Assembly (NCBI RefSeq): GCF_016598575.1
Contig: NZ_CP066801.1
Coordinates: 2,232,001 to 2,296,000 of the forward strand
Direction of reading: 5' to 3'
Length of the DNA stretch: 64,000 nucleotides
From: Streptomyces sp. HSG2
Lineage (GTDB): Bacteria; Actinomycetota; Actinomycetes; Streptomycetales; Streptomycetaceae
Below, piece after piece: positions 53,841 through 63,312 of the stretch. Under the pieces are notes generated by a model that searched no databases, was not told the origin of the DNA, and saw only the letters and a list, made by a program, of their open reading frames with translations. Made by a program: the position numbers and the translations under genes. Position 1 is the stretch's first letter; each line of letters starts with the position of its first letter.

Positions 53841-56258
53841 CTAGGAAAGGACCGCCGCGTCGGGTGAATGGGGCTCGTTGTCGGTTCCGTCCTCCTCCTC
53901 CACCGCGATGCCACGCCGCTTGGAGAGGTACACCGCGGAGACGATCACACCCAGCGAGACCAGGGCGATCACCACACGTGCCCCGGTGCTCGCGTCGGAG
54001 CCGTAGGAGAATTGGATCACCGCCGGGGCGATCAGCAGCGCGACGAGGTTCATCACCTTCAGCAGCGGGTTGATCGCCGGCCCGGCCGTGTCCTTGAACG
54101 GATCACCGACCGTGTCGCCGATGACGGTGGCCGCGTGCGCCTCGCTGCCCTTGCCGCCGTGATGGCCGTCCTCGACGAGCTTCTTGGCGTTGTCCCAGGC
54201 TCCGCCCGAGTTGGCGAGGAAGACCGCCATCAGCGTCCCCGCTCCGATGGCACCGGCGAGGAAGGCCCCGAGCGCTCCCACGCCGAGGGTGAAGCCGACG
54301 AAAATCGGTGCCATGACCGCGAGCAGGCCGGGAGTGGCGAGCTCGCGCAGCGCGTCCCTGGTGCAGATGTCCACGACCCTGCCGTATTCGGGCTGCTCGG
54401 TGTGGTTCATGATCCCGGGCTTCTCCCGGAACTGCCGCCGCACCTCGAAGACGACCGAACCGGCCGACCGCGACACGGCGTTGATCGCCAGCCCCGAGAA
54501 GAGGAAGACGACCGCCGCGCCCGCGATCAATCCCACCAGGTTGTTGGGCTGGGAGATGTCCATCATGAGGCTCATCGGCGCGCCCTCGCCGCTGAGTCGC
54601 TCGCCCACTTCCCTCGCACCGGTGGTGATCGCGTCGCGGTAGGAACCGAACAGCGCCGCCGCCGCCAGCACCGCCGTCGCGATGGCGATCCCCTTGGTGA
54701 TGGCCTTCGTGGTGTTGCCGACCGCGTCGAGGTCGGTGAGGACCCGCGCGCCCTCCCCCTCGACGTCACCGGACATCTCCGCGATGCCCTGGGCGTTGTC
54801 CGAGACCGGGCCGAACGTGTCCATGGCGACGATCACGCCGACCGTGGTGAGCAGCCCGGTGCCCGCCAGCGCCACGGCGAACAGCGCCAGCATGATCGAC
54901 GTGCCGCCGAGCAGGAAGGCCCCGTAGACGCCCAGACCGATGAGCAGGGCGGTGTACACGGCCGATTCCAGGCCGATCGAGACGCCGGCGAGGACGACCG
55001 TGGCCGGGCCTGTCAGCGACGTCTTGCCGATGTCCCGGACCGGTCTGCGGGAGGTCTCCGTGAAGTACCCGGTCAGCTGCTGGATGAGGGCGGCCAAGAC
55101 GATGCCGATCGCGACCGCGACGAGAGCGAGGACCCGCGGGTCGCCGTCCAGGTTCGCGATCGCGGCGTCGGTGACGCCCGGGAGGTCCGCGTACCGGCCA
55201 GGCAGGTAGACCAGGACGGCCACTGCCACCAGCACCAGCGAGATCACCGCGGAGACGAAGAACCCCCGGTTGATCGCGGTCATTCCGCTGCGGTCGTTGC
55301 GGCGGGGCGCCACGGCGAAGATGCCGATCATGGCGGTCACCACACCGATCGCCGGGACCAACAGAGGAAACGCCAGCCCCGCGTCGCCGAACGCCACCTT
55401 GCCCAGGATCAACGCCGCCACCAACGTCACCGCGTACGATTCGAAGAGGTCGGCCGCCATGCCCGCGCAGTCGCCGACGTTGTCGCCGACGTTGTCGGCG
55501 ATGGTGGCGGCGTTGCGCGGATCGTCCTCGGGGATGCCCTGCTCGACCTTGCCGACCAGGTCGGCCCCGACATCCGCCGCCTTGGTGAAGATGCCGCCGC
55601 CCACCCTCATGAACATCGCGATCAACGCCGCGCCGAGACCGAAGCCCTCCAGCACCTTGGGGGCGTCGGCCGCGTAGACCAGGACGACGCAGGATGCGCC
55701 CAGCAGTCCGAGCCCCACGGTGAACATGCCGACCACGCCTCCCGTACGGAAGGCGATCTTCATGGCCCGGTGCGAGACGCTCGTGAGATCCCTCGCCGGT
55801 TCGCCGTCCGCGGAACTCGCCGCGCGGGCCGCCGCGGCGACCCGCACATTGCTGCGCACCGCCAACCACATGCCGATGTAGCCGGTGGCCGCCGAGAATC
55901 CCGCACCGATCAGAAAGAAGACCGAACGCCCGACACGCTGACTCCAGTCGTCCGCGGGCAGCAGCATCAGCAGGAAGAACACGACCGCCGCGAAGACACC
56001 CAGCGTGCGCAGTTGCCTCGCCAGATAGGCGTTGGCGCCTTCCTGGACGGCCGCCGCGATCTTCTTCATTCCCGCCGTGCCCTCCCCCGCGGCGAGCACT
56101 TGGCGCACCAGGACACCCGCGACCACCAGCGCGGCGAGCGCGACCACCGCGACGACCACCACCAGGACACGGTTGCCGTCCGTCAGTTCCGCGGCGACGA
56201 CTGTCGGTGGATCACCCGTGCGGTGAAGATCCGCCTGAAGAAAAGAAAGCCCCGCCAT
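53841..56258 (-). CDS. hppA: Membrane proton-pumping pyrophosphatase, K+-independent
   Basis: An 805-residue protein with about 16 membrane segments. It hydrolyses cytosolic pyrophosphate and pumps protons out. The catalytic loop is DVGADLVGKVEQGIPEDDPRN and the second is DNVGDNVGDCAGM. GNTTKAITKG contains Lys where K+-dependent forms have Ala, marking the K+-independent class. The ATG at 56258 has GGAGG just upstream, and a -10-like TACACT is seen on the minus strand near 56306. Confidence 0.96.
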   Translation of the reverse strand: MAGLSFLQADLHRTGDPPTVVAAELTDGNRVLVVVVAVVALAALVVAGVLVRQVLAAGEGTAGMKKIAAAVQEGANAYLARQLRTLGVFAAVVFFLLMLLPADDWSQRVGRSVFFLIGAGFSAATGYIGMWLAVRSNVRVAAAARAASSADGEPARDLTSVSHRAMKIAFRTGGVVGMFTVGLGLLGASCVVLVYAADAPKVLEGFGLGAALIAMFMRVGGGIFTKAADVGADLVGKVEQGIPEDDPRNAATIADNVGDNVGDCAGMAADLFESYAVTLVAALILGKVAFGDAGLAFPLLVPAIGVVTAMIGIFAVAPRRNDRSGMTAINRGFFVSAVISLVLVAVAVLVYLPGRYADLPGVTDAAIANLDGDPRVLALVAVAIGIVLAALIQQLTGYFTETSRRPVRDIGKTSLTGPATVVLAGVSIGLESAVYTALLIGLGVYGAFLLGGTSIMLALFAVALAGTGLLTTVGVIVAMDTFGPVSDNAQGIAEMSGDVEGEGARVLTDLDAVGNTTKAITKGIAIATAVLAAAALFGSYRDAITTGAREVGERLSGEGAPMSLMMDISQPNNLVGLIAGAAVVFLFSGLAINAVSRSAGSVVFEVRRQFREKPGIMNHTEQPEYGRVVDICTRDALRELATPGLLAVMAPIFVGFTLGVGALGAFLAGAIGAGTLMAVFLANSGGAWDNAKKLVEDGHHGGKGSEAHAATVIGDTVGDPFKDTAGPAINPLLKVMNLVALLIAPAVIQFSYGSDASTGARVVIALVSLGVIVSAVYLSKRRGIAVEEEDGTDNEPHSPDAAVLS

Positions 56259-56557
56259 TCGTCCTCCTTGACGCTTGGGCTGAGCTCAAGATGTGGACGG
56301 AGTGTAGGTACCGGAACCCGATCGAAACAGTGCGGGACAAAAGGAACCGGCCCGAGGAACAACGGCGGTAACGCCCTGGGGGCATTCCGCGCGAACCGGG
56401 ATCGGCAATCCTTCCGTCAGGCGCGTCGATACGTGAAGGAACTCACGTGCAGCACGTACGGGGTCACTCTAGGCGCGGGCGGCTCCGGCCGCACACGACA
56501 AAGGGCCCTTGGGGGGATGACGCGGGAAAGGGCGGGGTTCGTGCGACGGCGGCGCGC

Positions 56558-56986
56558 TCAGCTCGGCGGCAGCGCCTGAGGAGGGTTGGCGGGCCAGGTC
56601 ATGCGGATCAGCCCGCCTCCCTCGTCCACGGTCACCTCGACATCGTCGACGAGCCCGCTGATGACCGCGAGACCCATCTCGTCCTCCTCGGCCTCGGCCT
56701 CGGAGCCTGCCTCGGGACCGGCCCCGGGAGGGGTGTGCGGGGCCTCGTCGCCGACCTCGATCGAGAACCGCTTCTCCTCCTCGACCAAGGCCACCCGGAC
56801 GGGCGCCGTGATGCCCACGCTCTGGTGCAGGCCCACGGCCCGCGTGCATGCCTCGCCGACGGCGAGCCGGACCTCGTCGAGGACGGCCTCGTCCACTCCG
56901 GCCCGGCGCGCCACGGCAGCCGCCACGAGACGGGCGGTTCGGACGTGCTCGGGCAGCGCGCTGAAACGGAGTTCGACGGTGGCCAT
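56558..56986 (-). CDS. apgA: Anti-sigma factor of the BldG partner-switching system
   Basis: A 142-residue HATPase-type protein. VRLAVGEACTRAV is the N box, and DEMGLAVISGLVDDVEV the G2-like region. A linker rich in Glu (GSEAEAEEDE) splits the domain. In S. coelicolor the gene directly after bldG encodes the anti-sigma factor ApgA, which BldG binds. The start ATG 56986 has GAGGGGG upstream. It follows bldG by 112 bp on the same strand. Confidence 0.88.
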   Translation of the reverse strand: MATVELRFSALPEHVRTARLVAAAVARRAGVDEAVLDEVRLAVGEACTRAVGLHQSVGITAPVRVALVEEEKRFSIEVGDEAPHTPPGAGPEAGSEAEAEEDEMGLAVISGLVDDVEVTVDEGGGLIRMTWPANPPQALPPS

Positions 56987-57098
56987 GCGTCCCCCTCTGA
57001 GCTGTGGGTGGCTGTCGAGGGGGCCGGGCCGCCGAAGCCCGGCCCCTCCGGTCCGACTCGGCGCTCCGGAGCCCGAGGGCCCGGGAGCGCACCGGTCG

Positions 57099-57440
57099 TC
57101 AGTCGGTGGCCGCCACCGCTTCCTCGACCGAGGTGTGAATCGGGAACACCTTGGTGAGGCCGGTGATGCGGAAGATCTTGAGAATACGCTCCTGGTTGCA
57201 GACCAGGCGCAACGAGCCCTCGTGGGCCCGCACCCGCTTCAGGCCTCCGACCAGCACGCCGAGCCCGGTGGAGTCGAGGAAGTCGACGCCCTCCATGTCG
57301 ACGACGAGATGGAAGCTCCCGTCGTTCACCAGCTCGACCAACTGCTCGCGCAGCTTGGGCGCGGTGTATACGTCAATTTCGCCACCGACCTCGACGACCG
57401 TGCGATCGCCGACGGTACGGGTCGACAGGGACAGGTCCAC
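57099..57440 (-). CDS. bldG: Anti-anti-sigma factor BldG (STAS)
   Basis: A 113-residue STAS-domain protein. Ser57 in [11 protein letters not shown] is the conserved phosphorylation site. [14 protein letters not shown] and [19 protein letters not shown] are typical BldG. BldG is needed for aerial mycelium and antibiotic production in S. coelicolor: unphosphorylated BldG captures anti-sigma factors (including ApgA) and frees the sigma factor. GTG start at 57440 with GGAGG close upstream. It is divergent from the helicase gene, with 82 bp between. Confidence 0.95.
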
Positions 57441-57522
57441 GGATCCTCCAGCACCTTGCTATCGAGCGGTCGTCCCTCGGGACACCTCGGCTTGGGGCCC
57501 CCGGGACGGTTCGCCAGCCGCG

Positions 57523-60072
57523 ATGGCATTCAATCACTTACCGGCAGGCGTGCACGACGCCTTCCTCCCATTCTCCGCCACGGCGGTGCGACACTCGATG
57601 CCGATGGCCCAGAATCACCGATCCGATCGACGCCCGAGTGACCCGACGCCCCGGGCGAGCCCACGCGTGGTACTGGACCGGCTCACCTCCACACCGCACC
57701 GGGCCGCGCGACTCACCCACACGGAGCACTTGCCCCCGCGGGAGGGGCGTCATGCCGTCTGGCCGGAGCGTGTTCGACCGGACGTGGTCGCGGCGGTGCG
57801 CGACCGCGGGGCGGGCCGCCCCTGGGCTCACCAGGCCCAGGCCGCCGCCCTCGCGCTGGCCGGGGTCTCGGTCGTGGTGTCGACCGGGACCGCCTCGGGC
57901 AAGTCCCTCGCCTATCTGGTGCCCGTCCTGTCGGACCTGACGGACGGCGCCGAGGCCACCGACGGCCGCGGCGCCACGGCGCTCTACCTGGCCCCCACCA
58001 AGGCGCTCGCGGCCGACCAGTGCCGTTCGGTGAGGGAACTGGCCCGACCGCTCGGCACCGCGGTCCGACCGGCCGTGTACGACGGCGACACACCGACCGA
58101 GGAACGCGACTGGATCCGCCGGCACTCCAACTACGTGCTCACCAACCCGGACATGCTGCACCGGGGGATCCTGCCGTCGCACCGACGCTGGGCCTCCTTC
58201 CTGAAGACGCTGAGATACGTGATCGTCGACGAGTGCCACGGCTACCGAGGGGTCTTCGGTTCGCACGTCGCCCAAGTCCTGCGCCGATTGCGACGCCTGT
58301 GCGCCCACTACGGCGCGTCGCCGGTGTTCCTGCTGGCCTCCGCGACGGCGGCCGAGCCGGCCGTGACGGCCCGCCGACTCACCGGGCTTCCGGTCCGAGA
58401 GATCACCGAGGACGCCTCGCCGCGCGGGGAAATGTTGTTCGCGCTCTGGGAGCCGCCCCTGACCGACGCCTCGGGCGAGCGAGGCGCGCCGGTCCGCCGA
58501 ACGGCGACGGCGGAGACCGCCGACCTTCTCGCCGACCTCGCGGCCCAGGGAACACGCTCGATCGCCTTCGTCCGGTCCCGCAGGGGAGCGGAGCTGATCT
58601 CCGTGATCGCCCAGGAACGTCTGACGGAGGTCGACCCGTCGCTGGCGCGCCGTGTCGCGGCCTACCGCGGCGGCTACCTTCCCGAGGAGCGGCGGGCACT
58701 GGAAGGCGCTCTGCACTCCGGTGAACTGCTCGGTCTCGCCGCGACCAACGCCCTCGAACTCGGCGTCGACATCTCGGGGCTCGACGCCGTCGTGATCGCC
58801 GGCTATCCCGGCACCCGGGCGTCCGTGTGGCAGCAGGCGGGCCGCGCCGGGCGCTCCGGACAGGGGTCCTTGGCCGTGCTGGTCGCCAGGGACGACCCGC
58901 TGGACACCTTCCTGGTGCACCATCCCCGGACTTTGTTCGACCACCCGGTGGAAGCCACCGTCCTGGACCCCGACAACCCCTACGTCCTCGCCCCCCACCT
59001 GTGTGCCGCGGCGGCGGAGCTGCCGCTCACCGACGAGGACGTCCGGACCTTCGGACCGGCCGGCCGGGAGGTGCTCGGCCGCCTGGAGGCCAGCGGGGTG
59101 CTCAGACGCCGGACACGCGCCTGGCACTGGACCCGTCGGGAGCGTGCCGCAGACCTCACCGACCTCCGGGGGGAGGGCGGGCAGCCCGTGCGGGTCGTGG
59201 AAGTCGACACGGGCCGCCTGCTGGGCACAGTCGACCACGGAGCGGCGCCCGCACAGGTCCACCCCGGCGCGGTGCACCTGCACCAAGGCCGCACCTACCT
59301 GGTCAAGGAGCTCGACCTCGAAGAGGCCGTGGCGCTGGTCGAACCGGCCGCCCCGCCCTACTCCACGGTCGCCCGCGACACCACTGCCGTCTCCCTCCTC
59401 TCGACCGACCTCGCGGTTTCCTGGGGCGACGGGAGCCTGTGCCTCGGTTCGGTCGAGGTGACCCACCGGGTCGTCTCCTTCCTGCGGCGGCGTGTCGCGA
59501 CCGGCGAGGTCCTCGGCGAGACCAGGCTAGATATGCCCCCGCGTACGCTCCGCACCCGCGCCGTGTGGTGGACGATCACCCAGGACGGACTCGACGCCGC
59601 CCGGATCCCGGCGGACGTCCTGGCCGGAGCCCTCCACGCCGCCGAACACGCCGCCATCGGGCTGCTTCCCCTCTTCGCGACCTGCGACCGGTGGGACATC
59701 GGCGGAGTGTCCGTCCCGCTGCATCCCGACACGCTCCTGCCGACGGTCTTCGTCCACGACGGCCACCCGGGAGGCGCGGGCTTCTCGGAGCGCGCCTTCC
59801 GCACGGCCCCCGCGTGGCTGGGCGCCACCCGCGAAGCCATCGCCTCCTGCGAATGCGACACGGGATGCCCGTCCTGCGTCCAGTCCCCGAAGTGCGGCAA
59901 CGGCAACGAACCCCTGCACAAGGCGGGAGCCGTCCGGTTGCTGGACGCCCTCCTCCGAGGAGCTCCGCCCGCCTCCGACCACGCGCCCGCCCCGAAATCG
60001 CCCGCCGCTCCCGCGTCCCTCCGGAGTCGGGGAGCGACGGGTCGACGGTCGCCGGACCCGCCCGCGCCCTGA
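57523..60072 (+). CDS. DEAD/DEAH-type helicase with DUF1998 (MrfA-like)
   Basis: An 849-residue helicase. VSTGTASGKSLAYL (motif I), YLAPTKALA (Ia), YVIVDECHGYRG (DECH, motif II) and LLASATA (III) form domain 1; AATNALELGVDISGLD and QQAGRAGRSGQGS (VI) form domain 2. The C-terminal cysteine cluster CECDTGCPSCVQSPKCG belongs to DUF1998, as in Bacillus MrfA, which repairs mitomycin damage. The ATG at 57523 (MAFNHLPAGV) carries a TTA leucine codon at position 6 (57538-57540). It is convergent with the TadE-like gene. Confidence 0.93.
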   Translation: MAFNHLPAGVHDAFLPFSATAVRHSMPMAQNHRSDRRPSDPTPRASPRVVLDRLTSTPHRAARLTHTEHLPPREGRHAVWPERVRPDVVAAVRDRGAGRPWAHQAQAAALALAGVSVVVSTGTASGKSLAYLVPVLSDLTDGAEATDGRGATALYLAPTKALAADQCRSVRELARPLGTAVRPAVYDGDTPTEERDWIRRHSNYVLTNPDMLHRGILPSHRRWASFLKTLRYVIVDECHGYRGVFGSHVAQVLRRLRRLCAHYGASPVFLLASATAAEPAVTARRLTGLPVREITEDASPRGEMLFALWEPPLTDASGERGAPVRRTATAETADLLADLAAQGTRSIAFVRSRRGAELISVIAQERLTEVDPSLARRVAAYRGGYLPEERRALEGALHSGELLGLAATNALELGVDISGLDAVVIAGYPGTRASVWQQAGRAGRSGQGSLAVLVARDDPLDTFLVHHPRTLFDHPVEATVLDPDNPYVLAPHLCAAAAELPLTDEDVRTFGPAGREVLGRLEASGVLRRRTRAWHWTRRERAADLTDLRGEGGQPVRVVEVDTGRLLGTVDHGAAPAQVHPGAVHLHQGRTYLVKELDLEEAVALVEPAAPPYSTVARDTTAVSLLSTDLAVSWGDGSLCLGSVEVTHRVVSFLRRRVATGEVLGETRLDMPPRTLRTRAVWWTITQDGLDAARIPADVLAGALHAAEHAAIGLLPLFATCDRWDIGGVSVPLHPDTLLPTVFVHDGHPGGAGFSERAFRTAPAWLGATREAIASCECDTGCPSCVQSPKCGNGNEPLHKAGAVRLLDALLRGAPPASDHAPAPKSPAAPASLRSRGATGRRSPDPPAP

Positions 60073-60397
60073 CCCGGGCCGTCAGGGGAGAACGCCCCGA
60101 CTCGACCGTCACGTCCGCGATCGGGCCCGCCAGCAGGCATCTCACCAGCCGCCCGCCCTGGGCGCTCACCACGCCTCCCGCCAAGGCGCACGCCCTGTCG
60201 GGCCCGGCGGACCAGTGGTCGGCGGCGGCCAGCGCCGCGAGATCCGCCCCGGTCGCGGCGCGATGCCGGGCCAAGCCGGCCTGGCCCACCGCCAGAGCGC
60301 CCGCGAACACCACGCACAACACCGCCACCGCGCCGACGCTCCAGAGGGTCGCCGAACCCCGGTCGCTGGGCTCTCCGACACGACACCCGCGGGTCAC
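59576..60397 (-). CDS. TadE-like (Rv3654c family) protein with overlong C terminus
   Basis: The start GTG 60397 overlaps the TadE stop (GTGA). Residues 1-110 are normal: a membrane segment TLWSVGAVAVLCVVFAGALAVGQ, then ARHRAATGADLAALAAA and CALAGGVVSAQGGRLVRC, typical of the Rv3654c group. Relatives end after about 110-130 residues, but here no stop is met near 60080. The frame continues 497 bp antisense to the helicase, giving 273 residues of which the last 160 have no recognisable content. Either the stop was lost or the true end is different. Confidence 0.65.
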   Translation of the reverse strand: MTRGCRVGEPSDRGSATLWSVGAVAVLCVVFAGALAVGQAGLARHRAATGADLAALAAADHWSAGPDRACALAGGVVSAQGGRLVRCLLAGPIADVTVESGRSPLTARVRARAGPATVDPSLPDSGGTRERRAISGRARGRRRAELLGGGRPATGRLPPCAGVRCRCRTSGTGRRTGIPCRIRRRRWLRGWRPATRGPCGRRAPRSPRLPGGRRGRRPSAGACRDAAGRTLRRCPTGRRSRRGEAARWRRVRRRGGLRPGRPPGSGRRRVRPG

Positions 60398-60750
60398 GGG
60401 GCGCTCCCCCCGGCACCCTCCACCGCCGCCACGGCCTCCTCGCGTGTCTCGAAGGGCACCCCGCTCAGGATCGGGGGCCGGGCGAGCACGACCACCCGAA
60501 CCCGGTCCGCCTCCCGTGACACGCGGACCTCCGCACCCGCGGGCGCGGCCGCTCGCGCGACCGCCACGACCACGTCGACGCCCTCTCCACGAGCGGCGGC
60601 ACGCGCTCCGGCGCGCGCCGCGTCCACGCTCCGAATCTGCGCGGAGACCAGCAACAGGCACCACACCAGCGCCATCGTGAACATCACCAGAACCGGCAGC
60701 ACCACCGCCGTCTCCGCCGTCACGAAACCCGCGTCGTGGCCGCGGACCAC
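60394..60750 (-). CDS. TadE-family pilus assembly protein
   Basis: A 118-residue protein with the TadE signature: DAGFVTAETAVVLPVLVMFTMALV, with a short basic N terminus and a membrane segment, followed by DAARAGARAAARGE. These pseudopilins take part in Flp/Tad pilus assembly. The GTG at 60750 has AAGG 6 nt upstream; ATG 60789 is an alternative that would overlap the Flp-like gene. Confidence 0.88.
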   Translation of the reverse strand: MVRGHDAGFVTAETAVVLPVLVMFTMALVWCLLLVSAQIRSVDAARAGARAAARGEGVDVVVAVARAAAPAGAEVRVSREADRVRVVVLARPPILSGVPFETREEAVAAVEGAGGSAP

Positions 60751-60775
60751 CGCCGGCCTTGGGCCACGTCGGACC

Positions 60776-60967
60776 TCACATCCGCGCATCGAGTGCTCGC
60801 CGCACGATGCTCTGCAGCTCGGCACCGACCGCCTCGCTCGTCACCACCCTGTAGAGCACCACCGCGAACGCCACCGCCGCGACGATGCCCATCGCGTACT
60901 CGGAGGTCACCATTCCCGCGTCCCGCGCCACACGGGACCGCGCCCTTGTCCACACCGACCTGAACAC
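60776..60967 (-). CDS. Flp-pilin-like DUF4244 protein
   Basis: A 63-residue protein. RDAGMVTSEYAMGIVAAVAF has the E-Y pair and hydrophobic stretch of Flp pilins and their actinobacterial DUF4244 relatives, which are cleaved before the segment and assembled as pilin. GAGGGA lies 6 nt before the GTG at 60967; the frame is open further upstream but without support. Confidence 0.88.
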   Translation of the reverse strand: MFRSVWTRARSRVARDAGMVTSEYAMGIVAAVAFAVVLYRVVTSEAVGAELQSIVRRALDARM

Positions 60968-61176
60968 CCGAACTCCCTCATGGATCGCCTTGTTCTGAAC
61001 CACCCGGGGCCACCGGGCCACGCACGGCCGCCCGACCCAGCTCCCCACCGCCTCCCGCGCCCCGGTCCGTACGACGCGACTCCCACCCACCGCTCGCTCT
61101 CCCCGCCCTGTCCCTGCCGCGCCGGAGGCACCGGGACCGGGGCGCCGGGTGCCGACGGATCGAGCGGGGCCTCCCG

Positions 61177-61983
61177 TTACGGCGCCCCTCCTTCAAGCGC
61201 CCCGCTCGCCAGACCCATGACGACGGGCAGCACGCCCACCGTGATGAAGGCGGGGAGGAAACAGAGACCCACGGGCGCCGAGATCATCACGGCGGCCCGC
61301 CGTGACCGGGCCTCTGCCGCGCGAGCCCCGTCGCGCCGTGCCTGGGCCGCGAGCCGCCCGACCGGTCCGGCCGCGGGCAGGCCCGACACCTCCGCGCGCT
61401 CCAGCAACCTGGCAAGCGGTGCCGCGCCCGGCAACGCGCCCAAGCCTCGCCAGGCGACGCAGGGTGGCGCACCGAGCCGGATCTCCTCCGCGCCCAGCGC
61501 CATCGCCGTTCCCACGGGGCCGCCGAGCGCGGCGCCCACGGCACGGGCGGCGGTGACCGGGGACGCTCCGGCGGCCACGCAGGCCGCGAGCAGATCGGCC
61601 GCGAGGGGCAGCTGCCGCGCCGCCCCGGCCTCGGCGGCCCGTGCCTCCGCCGCGGGCGCCCCGGCCGCGAACCGGCGGTGCCACGCCGTGGCGGCCGACG
61701 CCGCCCCCACCAGGACACCGAGCGTGCCTCCGACGAGCAGCCAGCCGGTAGCGCACAACAGCGCCGGCACCACCCACCGCCGCCGTGCGAGCCTTGGGAG
61801 GGCTCTCATCTCAAGGGCGGCCGGGGTCGTCGCGCCGACGTGAGGGGAACCGAACAGACGCTCCGTCCTCCTCGAACGGCGCCACCGGTGGCCGGGCCAC
61901 CGAACCCACCAGCGTCGTGCCGCGCCGGTCTCCCGGCCGTCGTCCAGGTGCCCTCCTCGTGCCCCCTTCTCGTCCGCGATCAC
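61177..61983 (-). CDS. TadC-like type II secretion F-domain protein
   Basis: A 268-residue inner-membrane protein. The segments WVVPALLCATGWLLVGG, TLGVLVGAASAATA and a C-terminal LPAFITVGVLPVVMGLA flank the T2SSF domain (AADLLAACVAAGASPVTAARAVGAALGG). It overlaps TadB by a GTGA coupling (GTG 61983) and builds the pilus platform with it. Confidence 0.9.
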   Translation of the reverse strand: MIADEKGARGGHLDDGRETGAARRWWVRWPGHRWRRSRRTERLFGSPHVGATTPAALEMRALPRLARRRWVVPALLCATGWLLVGGTLGVLVGAASAATAWHRRFAAGAPAAEARAAEAGAARQLPLAADLLAACVAAGASPVTAARAVGAALGGPVGTAMALGAEEIRLGAPPCVAWRGLGALPGAAPLARLLERAEVSGLPAAGPVGRLAAQARRDGARAAEARSRRAAVMISAPVGLCFLPAFITVGVLPVVMGLASGALEGGAP

Positions 61984-62867
61984 GACGGCCCCTCCGCTCC
62001 GCGCACGATGCGCGCCACCCACCAGAGCCCCACCGCTTCCAGAACCCCTCCGGCGGCCAGGCAAGCCAGACCGGGGCCGGTGTGCAGGAGTACACGCAGC
62101 GGGTCGGCCCCCAGGGCGAACCCGATGAGGAGTCCCAGCGCCGGCAGACCGGCGAGCAGCACCGCGGTGGCCCTGGCCCCGGCGGACCGGGAGACGAGGT
62201 CGAGGCGCTGGTCCCGTTCGGCGCGCAGGGCCGCCTCCAGTCGGTCGAGGCCGTCGGCGAGACCGGCGCCCTGGCCCACGGCCACCTGCCAGCAGGCGGC
62301 GAGGCCCCGCAGTCCCTCCGCGCCCGGTTCCCGAGCCGCGGCCTGGAGCGCGGCCGGGACGTCGCCGCCGAAGCGGGCCGCGGCGACGACGCCACGTCCG
62401 TCGACGACGGTCGCGTCCGACCGTCGGACGGCCCAGACGAGCGCCTCCGTCGGCTGCCGTCCGGCCCGCACCTCCCCGGCCAGCGCCGCGCAGAGATCGA
62501 TCACCGCGAGACGGCGACGCTCGCGGTCCCGCCGGACACGCGCCGCCGGGAGCGAGCGACGCAACACCGGCACGGCGACCACGCCGATGACGAGCGGCAC
62601 CGCGGAGAGAGTCAGGAGCGCGAGCATCACGCCGGCGCACAACGCCCACCACTCGGGGCGAACCACGACGCCTGTCCCGCGCAGCGCGCCCACCGTCCGG
62701 CGGGCGGTCGGACGGCCCGCGCGGTACACGCCGGACGGGTCGAGGAGCCCACGCACCCGACGCGCGGCCGAGGACCTGTCCCGCACCAGCGTCACGACTC
62801 CCGCCGCACACCCGACGGCCGCCCCGACCGGGAGTGCCCCGGTCAGCTCACTCGGCACCGCCGCCAT
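61980..62867 (-). CDS. TadB-like type II secretion F-domain protein
   Basis: A 295-residue membrane protein. The T2SSF domain is LAVIDLCAALAGEVRAGRQPTEAL followed by LAACWQVAVGQGAGLADGLDRL (abbreviated), with membrane segments at the N terminus and at ATAVLLAGLPALGLLIGFALG. The ATG at 62867 overlaps the 3' end of tadA by 20 bp. It pairs with the following TadC. Confidence 0.9.
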   Translation of the reverse strand: MAAVPSELTGALPVGAAVGCAAGVVTLVRDRSSAARRVRGLLDPSGVYRAGRPTARRTVGALRGTGVVVRPEWWALCAGVMLALLTLSAVPLVIGVVAVPVLRRSLPAARVRRDRERRRLAVIDLCAALAGEVRAGRQPTEALVWAVRRSDATVVDGRGVVAAARFGGDVPAALQAAAREPGAEGLRGLAACWQVAVGQGAGLADGLDRLEAALRAERDQRLDLVSRSAGARATAVLLAGLPALGLLIGFALGADPLRVLLHTGPGLACLAAGGVLEAVGLWWVARIVRGAEGPS

Positions 62868-63312
62868 CGTGCTCCACCACCCTCGCCGGCGCACGGGGAG
62901 TTTCGTCCGGACTCCCTCCGACCGACCGGGCACGGGCCGTGGTCGCCCTCGGACCGCTCTCCGCCGAGCGAGCTCCCGGTCGCCCGGCCTCACCCGCTCC
63001 GCCGGCGCAGCCACGAAGCAACCGCCGCAACCGGTCCCAGCCACGCTCGGCCCGGAAGGCCCGCTCACCCCAGCGCAGCGCGGGGACGGTACGCACAAGC
63101 CCCGAAGAGTCCCGCTCCAGCACGCGGATCTCGGCGATCCGGCGCCGCCCGTCGGCGCCTCGGACCAGATGCACGAGCACCGAGACCGCCGCCGACACCT
63201 GGCTGTGGAGGGCTGCCCGATCCAGTCCGGCCGCCGTTCCCAGAGCCTCCAGTCGAGCCGGCACGTCCGCCGCGGCGTTCGCGTGCACCGTGCCGCTGCC
63301 CCCCGAGTGCCC
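62848..63312 (-). pseudogene. C-terminal fragment of TadA/CpaF pilus ATPase, cut by an integrated element
   Basis: The frame encodes HSGGSGTVHANAAADVPARL, the conserved end of CpaF-type ATPases, and then continues normally to the stop. Immediately upstream of the His codon the frame meets TAG (63318-63316), and the sequence no longer resembles TadA. The ATPase core (Walker A and B) is missing and should lie beyond the far end of the inserted element. The piece that remains is about 154 residues. Confidence 0.8.

Noticed and set aside
53868..56579. A 903-codon open frame on the plus strand
   Set aside because: It is antisense to hppA and rich in Asp/His/Arg, a typical shadow.
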